DNA of 45,660 nucleotides from the IMG/VR virus record IMGVR_UViG_3300030090_005581, positions 1 to 45,660 of that record. One strand, written 5' to 3'. This DNA comes from a virus. The notes under the pieces are model-generated. The model was not told where the DNA came from. It saw nothing but the letters and a program-made list of their open reading frames with translations, and made no database searches. The position numbers were made by a program, and so were the translations under genes. Position 1 is the stretch's first letter; each line of letters opens with the position of its first letter. Of this stretch, positions 42,106-45,660 are shown piece by piece.

Positions 42106-42279
42106 TTATTTACGTTTAGATGCTCTCTGTTTGCGTGCTAGTTGTAAAGCATAGTCATATCTATCACGAGGTTCCCTACCATCCATAATACCTTTCTTTT
42201 GCATATCGTTTAGTATTTTGAATACTTCTTCTCTTAAGCCTTCATAATACGCTTCATACATTATATCTTCTACACTCAT
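42106..42279 (-). CDS. Small basic helical protein
   Basis: From the ATG at 42277-42279 (MSVEDIMYEAYYEGLREEVF) the product is 57 residues. This start overlaps the previous stop as TAATG and is preferred over an in-frame ATG 33 nt upstream. The end is basic (LARKQRASKRK). Unknown function. Confidence 0.6.
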   Translation of the reverse strand: MSVEDIMYEAYYEGLREEVFKILNDMQKKGIMDGREPRDRYDYALQLARKQRASKRK

Positions 42280-42584
42280 TATTCGTTTCTCTTTGTTATT
42301 GATTTGAACCATTTAATTAATGTTACTGCACATATTATAGTATCGTATATACTATCTATTCCATCTACCCAACACCATATATGTAATATTAACCACATAA
42401 CAGGCTTTGATTTTCTAAACCATCTTTTCCTTGTTCTCTTTCTTTTTGCTCTACTTTCTTTAGTATCACAACTACTACATTCTACCTTATTACGTAACTT
42501 ATCTCGAGTCTTTCTTAATCCTGTAGATATACCTGCTCCACCTCTTGCTATAGGCTTTCCATATTTCTTAAATACTTTTTTCAT
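42279..42584 (-). CDS. Small basic protein with hydrophobic C-terminal segment
   Basis: A 101-residue protein. The N-terminal 58 residues are highly basic with a Cys pair (ECSSCDTKESRAKRKRTRKRW, ~35-55). A hydrophobic, Trp/Ile-rich stretch (~62-90) may be one or two membrane segments. The function is unknown; a membrane-tethered nucleic-acid binder would be speculation. Confidence 0.55.
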   Translation of the reverse strand: MKKVFKKYGKPIARGGAGISTGLRKTRDKLRNKVECSSCDTKESRAKRKRTRKRWFRKSKPVMWLILHIWCWVDGIDSIYDTIICAVTLIKWFKSITKRNE

Positions 42585-42593
42585 ATCACACTC

Positions 42594-43109
42594 TTAACTA
42601 ATTGGGTCAGGTTTAAGGTTAATCATATCTTGACTTTCAAATCCATAATCCCATAAGATTTCTTCGTCTTTATCTATATCTTTACATGCTGTACCAACCA
42701 TCAATCTTTTTGCTTTGTTCAATGACCATTTCAGATTTGGTTTTAATGGTATATTTCCATCACCTATTCCTTGCCAACTACTGCAATTAACAACACAAGC
42801 TTTACCTAAAGGTATAAAGTCTTCTTCATATGAATCTTCACCTGGTTCTCGCCAAGCGAACTTGTATCCTCTCATCTGATACGTGTTTTTCACAAACAAT
42901 TCATAAGGTATCACACATTCCATGATTACCTCACCGTCTTTAATCTGTTCATCGGCGAATACTCCATATCCATCCAATTCACTCTCTTTAACATAACATC
43001 TATCTATTAACTTACTCATATCTGTTCTCCTTTTATACGGACAATTCTTACAACCATTATTACAACAAAAACCTCTTTTTAATAAAAATTCTCTGCTTAA
43101 AGGTTTCAT
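42594..43109 (-). CDS. SET-domain protein with N-terminal Cys cluster
   Basis: A 171-residue protein. Residues ~8-26 (FLLKRGFCCNNGCKNCPYKR, Cys15, Cys16, Cys20, Cys23) match the CCxxGCxxCPY signature of the bacterial DUF5522 family, usually a stand-alone protein. From ~37 a SET domain follows: GYGVFADEQIKDGEVI (47-62), the NCS (108-110) where NHS is usual, and EILWDYG (150-156). SET proteins transfer methyl groups from SAM to protein lysines. An internal Met31 could serve as a second start giving the SET domain alone. The target is unknown. Confidence 0.75.
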   Translation of the reverse strand: MKPLSREFLLKRGFCCNNGCKNCPYKRRTDMSKLIDRCYVKESELDGYGVFADEQIKDGEVIMECVIPYELFVKNTYQMRGYKFAWREPGEDSYEEDFIPLGKACVVNCSSWQGIGDGNIPLKPNLKWSLNKAKRLMVGTACKDIDKDEEILWDYGFESQDMINLKPDPIS

Positions 43110-43276
43110 TACATTTGCGGTTCATCGTATGTCTCATCTTTATATTCTGTCATACGTCTTTCATGTTTCCATTCATCATTATCATAATCATAATCGTCTG
43201 GATATAGTGGAGCTTTCCACCATTCATATATACCCCATATCCAAATGACTGTAAATATTATTAGTATTATTTCCAT
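43109..43276 (-). CDS. Tiny single-pass membrane protein
   Basis: From the ATG at 43274-43276 (MEIILIIFTVIWIWGIYEWW) with GGAG 7 nt upstream the product is 55 residues. One N-terminal membrane segment leads into an acidic Tyr/Asp-rich tail (LYPDDYDYDNDEW). Its stop overlaps the SET gene start. Confidence 0.6.
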   Translation of the reverse strand: MEIILIIFTVIWIWGIYEWWKAPLYPDDYDYDNDEWKHERRMTEYKDETYDEPQM

Positions 43277-43299
43277 AATTTCTCCTTTTTTCTTTATTT

Positions 43300-43327
43300 C
43301 CAACACGTGTTCTTTTCACGCTGTTGG
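43300..43327 (-). other. Strong stem-loop in the gap between two membrane genes
   Basis: The minus strand reads CCAACA-g-CGTG-AAAAGAA-CACG-TGTTGG: a 10-bp stem with a single bulged G and a 7-nt loop. The following bases are AAATAAAG rather than a U-run, so it is not a standard terminator. It could be a processing or stability element before the next ribosome site. Confidence 0.5.
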
Positions 43328-43352
43328 ATGGACCACGCGCCCCCAATGGGAT

Positions 43353-43469
43353 TTAGAGTGAACCCCCGCACCAATTGTATATAGCCGCCGCCAACATTGT
43401 TAAAAATAGTCCTAATGCTGCAATGCAGAAGAACATCATACTGTCTCTATATTGTTTATCTGTTTTCAT
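43353..43469 (-). CDS. Tiny single-pass membrane protein
   Basis: A 38-residue product, MKTDKQYRDSMMFFCIAALG..., with one membrane segment (~12-31). ATGA overlap with the stop of the ParB-like gene supports translation. Confidence 0.5.
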   Translation of the reverse strand: MKTDKQYRDSMMFFCIAALGLFLTMLAAAIYNWCGGSL

Positions 43470-43900
43470 ATTTTTTTATTTTTTGTCTTAAATTCTATAG
43501 GATTTTGAGTTCTTGTTCTATAACCTCTATTATCTGGTTTTAATATCATAATTTTTCCTAAACTTAAAACTCTTATTATTAAATGTAATATTATTGCAAA
43601 GAAAAGTATTACGTACATAAATATCATAATCTTTCTACTAACTAATAAAATATCTATTTCATCTTCTTCATTGTTATATGATTTAAGTACCTCAGCTCTA
43701 TGATTTCCATCCATTAAAATATATCTGTCTTTATGAAAAAATGATTTACGACCTTTGATATAACCATATTTTTCAGATGCCAATCCTTCTTTTTTTAAGC
43801 TAGTTTTTAATTTTTCCCAATCATAACCTTTACTATCTATATCAAATTTACTACTTAAATGTTTTAACTTAACCTTATGTATTTTATAAAATTTAATCAT
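43466..43900 (-). CDS. Membrane-anchored ParB-like domain protein
   Basis: A 144-residue protein. Residues ~1-88 resemble a ParB/sulfiredoxin-type fold: KHLSSKFD, then WEKLKTSLKKEGL, then the signature YILMDGNHRAEVLKS (60-74), where DGNHR is the nucleotide-binding motif. A membrane helix (~92-112) and a basic tail follow. ParB-like domains act as CTPases, nucleases or kinase-like enzymes; the membrane anchor is unusual. It overlaps the HNH-like gene by 8 nt. Confidence 0.65.
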   Translation of the reverse strand: MIKFYKIHKVKLKHLSSKFDIDSKGYDWEKLKTSLKKEGLASEKYGYIKGRKSFFHKDRYILMDGNHRAEVLKSYNNEEDEIDILLVSRKIMIFMYVILFFAIILHLIIRVLSLGKIMILKPDNRGYRTRTQNPIEFKTKNKKI

Positions 43901-44684
43901 TATCTTTATACTTTAGATAATGTTTTTTCTTGTCTTCCTCTATCTCTCTTTGCTTGACTTCTTCTATTATATCTTGATACGTAAGACTTGTACCACCTGT
44001 AGGTAATTTTACATCATCAGCTACATCATCTGGATTTAACTCTATATTATCAAGGTCTTTTAGATTTACAGGATATCCATCATCATCTAATTCTATACCT
44101 TCATATCCTTTACCTAATTTTTTAAGCCAGTCTTTTGGCATTCTTTTATCTCTACCAAATACATTACCAGATATTAGATAATAGCAATTGTAGCAAAGTA
44201 TTTCCAAATTATCAATATCGTAATTTTCTCTGTTACCATCTTTCTGTGATAGTAATATAGGCATTTGACCATCTATCACTCTAACCTCATTAAAACCACA
44301 TGATTCACACTGCATAGGTTTTAAGTTGGCATTAATCAGTCTTTGTTTCAAATGATTTAATGGATATTTTTTATGTTTATTATTTAATATCTCATCAAGA
44401 GGTATCTTGTGTTTTCCTTTTGTTTTCTTTCTTGATTTTCCTCTTGGTATATAAGTCTTAATAGTATTAGTTTCATAATCCCAAGCAGAATGTAATTCCA
44501 ATAAAGTTTTACCTGTTTCACTATCAATATAAGATTCTGCCCATTTTTTATATGTATTATATGATATGCCTAAGTATTTTGCTGCCTGTAAATTAGAACG
44601 TGTCACTCTCATAGCATCTCGAATATCTGATTCAAGTATGATATAACCTTTCTTTGTTCTTTTTACTTTAGGCGTAATTCTCAT
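43893..44684 (-). CDS. HTH + degenerate HNH protein
   Basis: From the ATG at 44682-44684 (MRITPKVKRTKKGY...), overlapping the previous stop as TAATG, the product is 263 residues; a TTG 9 nt upstream is in frame. Residues ~20-50 form a helix-turn-helix (SNLQAAKYLGISYNTYKKW). Further on, CESCG ... LSQKDGN ... CYNC has the zinc-binding Cys pairs and the DGN of HNH nucleases, but the catalytic His pair (LHH.DGN) is replaced by Ser-Gln and the final His by Tyr. It may be a DNA-binding protein derived from a homing nuclease. Confidence 0.65.
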   Translation of the reverse strand: MRITPKVKRTKKGYIILESDIRDAMRVTRSNLQAAKYLGISYNTYKKWAESYIDSETGKTLLELHSAWDYETNTIKTYIPRGKSRKKTKGKHKIPLDEILNNKHKKYPLNHLKQRLINANLKPMQCESCGFNEVRVIDGQMPILLSQKDGNRENYDIDNLEILCYNCYYLISGNVFGRDKRMPKDWLKKLGKGYEGIELDDDGYPVNLKDLDNIELNPDDVADDVKLPTGGTSLTYQDIIEEVKQREIEEDKKKHYLKYKDND

Positions 44685-45076
44685 TATCCCCAATCCTCCA
44701 TTCTGTCAATTGAATAATCTTCTGCCTCAAAAACCTCTTCATTTTTTGTTATCTTTTCTCTTTTAAGAGGAATGTCTATAGTATTTTTTGGCATGTTACT
44801 ATCATTACCTACCATATTAACAATAGATGCTTTAACCTTTTTTGGTTTTTTATCTAATTGTCTAGTCCAGTGTTCTGATGTAAAAGCATTTTTATATGCA
44901 TCATATACACTGTTAGCATGTTGCAGCTCAGGCCATTCTTGATTGACAACGTTTTTACCTTTTGCTTGTATATAAAATCTACCATCTGATGTAGTTTTTA
45001 ATTCTGCACCTTTGAATTTTCTATGAACCACCTTTTTCATTTTTTGGAATTCATGTCTGCGTTTTTCTATATTCAT
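44684..45076 (-). CDS. Small protein of unknown function
   Basis: From the ATG at 45074-45076 (MNIEKRRHEFQKMKKVVHRK) the product is 130 residues; an in-frame ATG at 45095-45097 would overlap the previous gene by 20 nt and is also possible. A small alpha/beta part (FKGAELKTTSDGRFYIQAKG, ~22-40) resembles phage single-strand-binding or structural fragments only vaguely. Unknown function. Confidence 0.6.
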   Translation of the reverse strand: MNIEKRRHEFQKMKKVVHRKFKGAELKTTSDGRFYIQAKGKNVVNQEWPELQHANSVYDAYKNAFTSEHWTRQLDKKPKKVKASIVNMVGNDSNMPKNTIDIPLKREKITKNEEVFEAEDYSIDRMEDWG

Positions 45077-45077
45077 A

Positions 45078-45374
45078 TTATAATCTTTTATTTTCATGAG
45101 TGTGATGTAACATTTTATCAAATATCGCTTTTCTTATTGGACTAAGTCCTTCAATCCAATTTTCAAAATCACCTGCCTTGACGTGTTTGAATTCAGGAAA
45201 TTCATCAAATAATGTATGTTTATTTTCTGTTTCTTTATCTTCAAGTACAGCAAACTCATCTGTTGTTATTATTACTCCAACATAATCATTTGATTTTTTA
45301 TATGTTGAATATCTTTCAGGATTTATTATTCCTGCTACTGCATCCTTTTTGGGGATATAAATTTGTATTTTCAT
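45078..45374 (-). CDS. Small protein of unknown function
   Basis: From the ATG at 45372-45374 (MKIQIYIPKKDAVAGIINPE) the product is 98 residues; a longer frame would start inside the VWA gene. Beta-rich first half, helical second half (DFENWIEGLSPIRKAIFDKMLHH). It begins 7 nt after the VWA stop, so it is probably co-transcribed with it. Confidence 0.6.
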   Translation of the reverse strand: MKIQIYIPKKDAVAGIINPERYSTYKKSNDYVGVIITTDEFAVLEDKETENKHTLFDEFPEFKHVKAGDFENWIEGLSPIRKAIFDKMLHHTHENKRL

Positions 45375-45381
45375 ATTTTTA

Positions 45382-45660
45382 TTATTTAGTTGCAAATGTT
45401 TTATTTATTGTTCTTGCCAAATCAATTAGTTTTGTTACGTTAACATTTTCAGCATCTTTTCCATACATTTTTTTGAAGTTAGCTATATCGCTAGAGTATT
45501 TACCTGAAATAAAATAGCTAAGTACCTTGATACCTCTTGCTCTCATGTTTTGTACTTGTTTTTTTGTATGATTATAAGCCGCTAAACCATAGTAGTTTAT
45601 ATCTTTATTTTCAAAGTATGGTTCACCGTCAGAAAAATTAATGAAATAACTGTCAACTCC
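45382..45660 (-). CDS. VWA-domain protein, C-terminal part (5' end beyond window)
   Basis: The last 92 residues before TAA. The visible part (VDSYFINFSDGEPYFENKDI..., then TKKQVQNMRARGIKVLSYFI) is the second half of a von Willebrand A domain, with SDGEP matching a metal-site loop and a Rossmann-type strand-helix pattern. VWA proteins of the CobT/YehP kind pair with MoxR/CobS-like AAA+ ATPases, and one is encoded about 4 kb downstream. The N-terminal MIDAS motif lies outside the window. Confidence 0.7.
   Translation of the reverse strand, partial: GVDSYFINFSDGEPYFENKDINYYGLAAYNHTKKQVQNMRARGIKVLSYFISGKYSSDIANFKKMYGKDAENVNVTKLIDLARTINKTFATK

Noticed and set aside
1-45660. CRISPR array, insertion sequence, integrase or attachment site
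   Set aside because: No regularly spaced repeats, transposase or integrase motifs were seen; the repeated elements are single-copy promoter-like boxes before genes.

Overview
The window is about 45.7 kb of AT-rich DNA from a tailed bacteriophage with a T4-type contractile tail. Every gene I can support is on the minus strand, so transcription runs from high to low coordinates. The T4-like core includes homologues of baseplate wedge gp6 and gp25, a gp5-like spike, late sigma gp55, primase, Mre11/Rad50 (gp47/gp46) and DNA ligase. The host is probably a member of the Bacteroidota. Two exported proteins have signal peptides ending in the Bacteroidota-typical ...QAQ / ...NGQ pattern, one ends like an outer-membrane beta-barrel, another carries KYKW repeats of DUF6150 type, many early-type genes have A-rich leaders with no Shine-Dalgarno, and several promoter-like boxes read TATATTAG/TATATTTA.

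Layout in transcription order (right to left). 45.7-41.5 kb: the end of a VWA-domain protein, small unknown proteins, a degenerate HNH protein, a membrane ParB-like protein, a SET-domain protein, a noncoding stretch, then a MoxR/CobS-like AAA+ ATPase. 40.3-37.1 kb: a structured noncoding region, zinc-finger and tiny membrane proteins, a secreted repeat protein, a structured element, tRNA-Glu, then small ORFs. 37.1-32.7 kb: ATP-dependent DNA ligase, a 5'-nucleotidase, a GIY-YIG-like protein and small ORFs. 32.7-32.5 kb: a phage tmRNA. 32.4-26.6 kb: membrane and zinc-ribbon proteins, a lytic transglycosylase, an HD hydrolase, late sigma gp55, a beta-barrel outer-membrane protein and a small holin-like membrane protein ending at a hairpin terminator. 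26.5-11.1 kb: baseplate and tail genes (spike, gp25, gp6, an Ig-domain protein, a 1458-residue LamG protein, two paralogous virion proteins). 11.1-6.6 kb: a replication/recombination island inside the virion genes (GIY-YIG endonuclease, primase, fused Mre11-Rad50). 6.5-0 kb: tail fibres, one with a C-terminal S74 chaperone, the last running off the left edge.

The outstanding feature is the tmRNA. Its tRNA-like 3' half (T arm and acceptor 3' strand) lies upstream of its 5' half (acceptor 5' strand, D-loop analogue, tag frame ending ...AMAA-stop), about 20 nt apart. That is the circularly permuted, two-piece arrangement known from Alphaproteobacteria, some Cyanobacteria and some Betaproteobacteria, and unexpected in a phage whose other signals point to Bacteroidota.

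Two repeated intergenic element families look like promoter classes. One, with a TATGTCGGAAA-type box, a TATATTAG/TATATTTA box and often GTTAATAAC upstream, precedes replication and accessory genes. The other, TGATATTTATATATAA, sits at virion-gene boundaries and in front of the tmRNA, and may be the late promoter used by the gp55 homologue.
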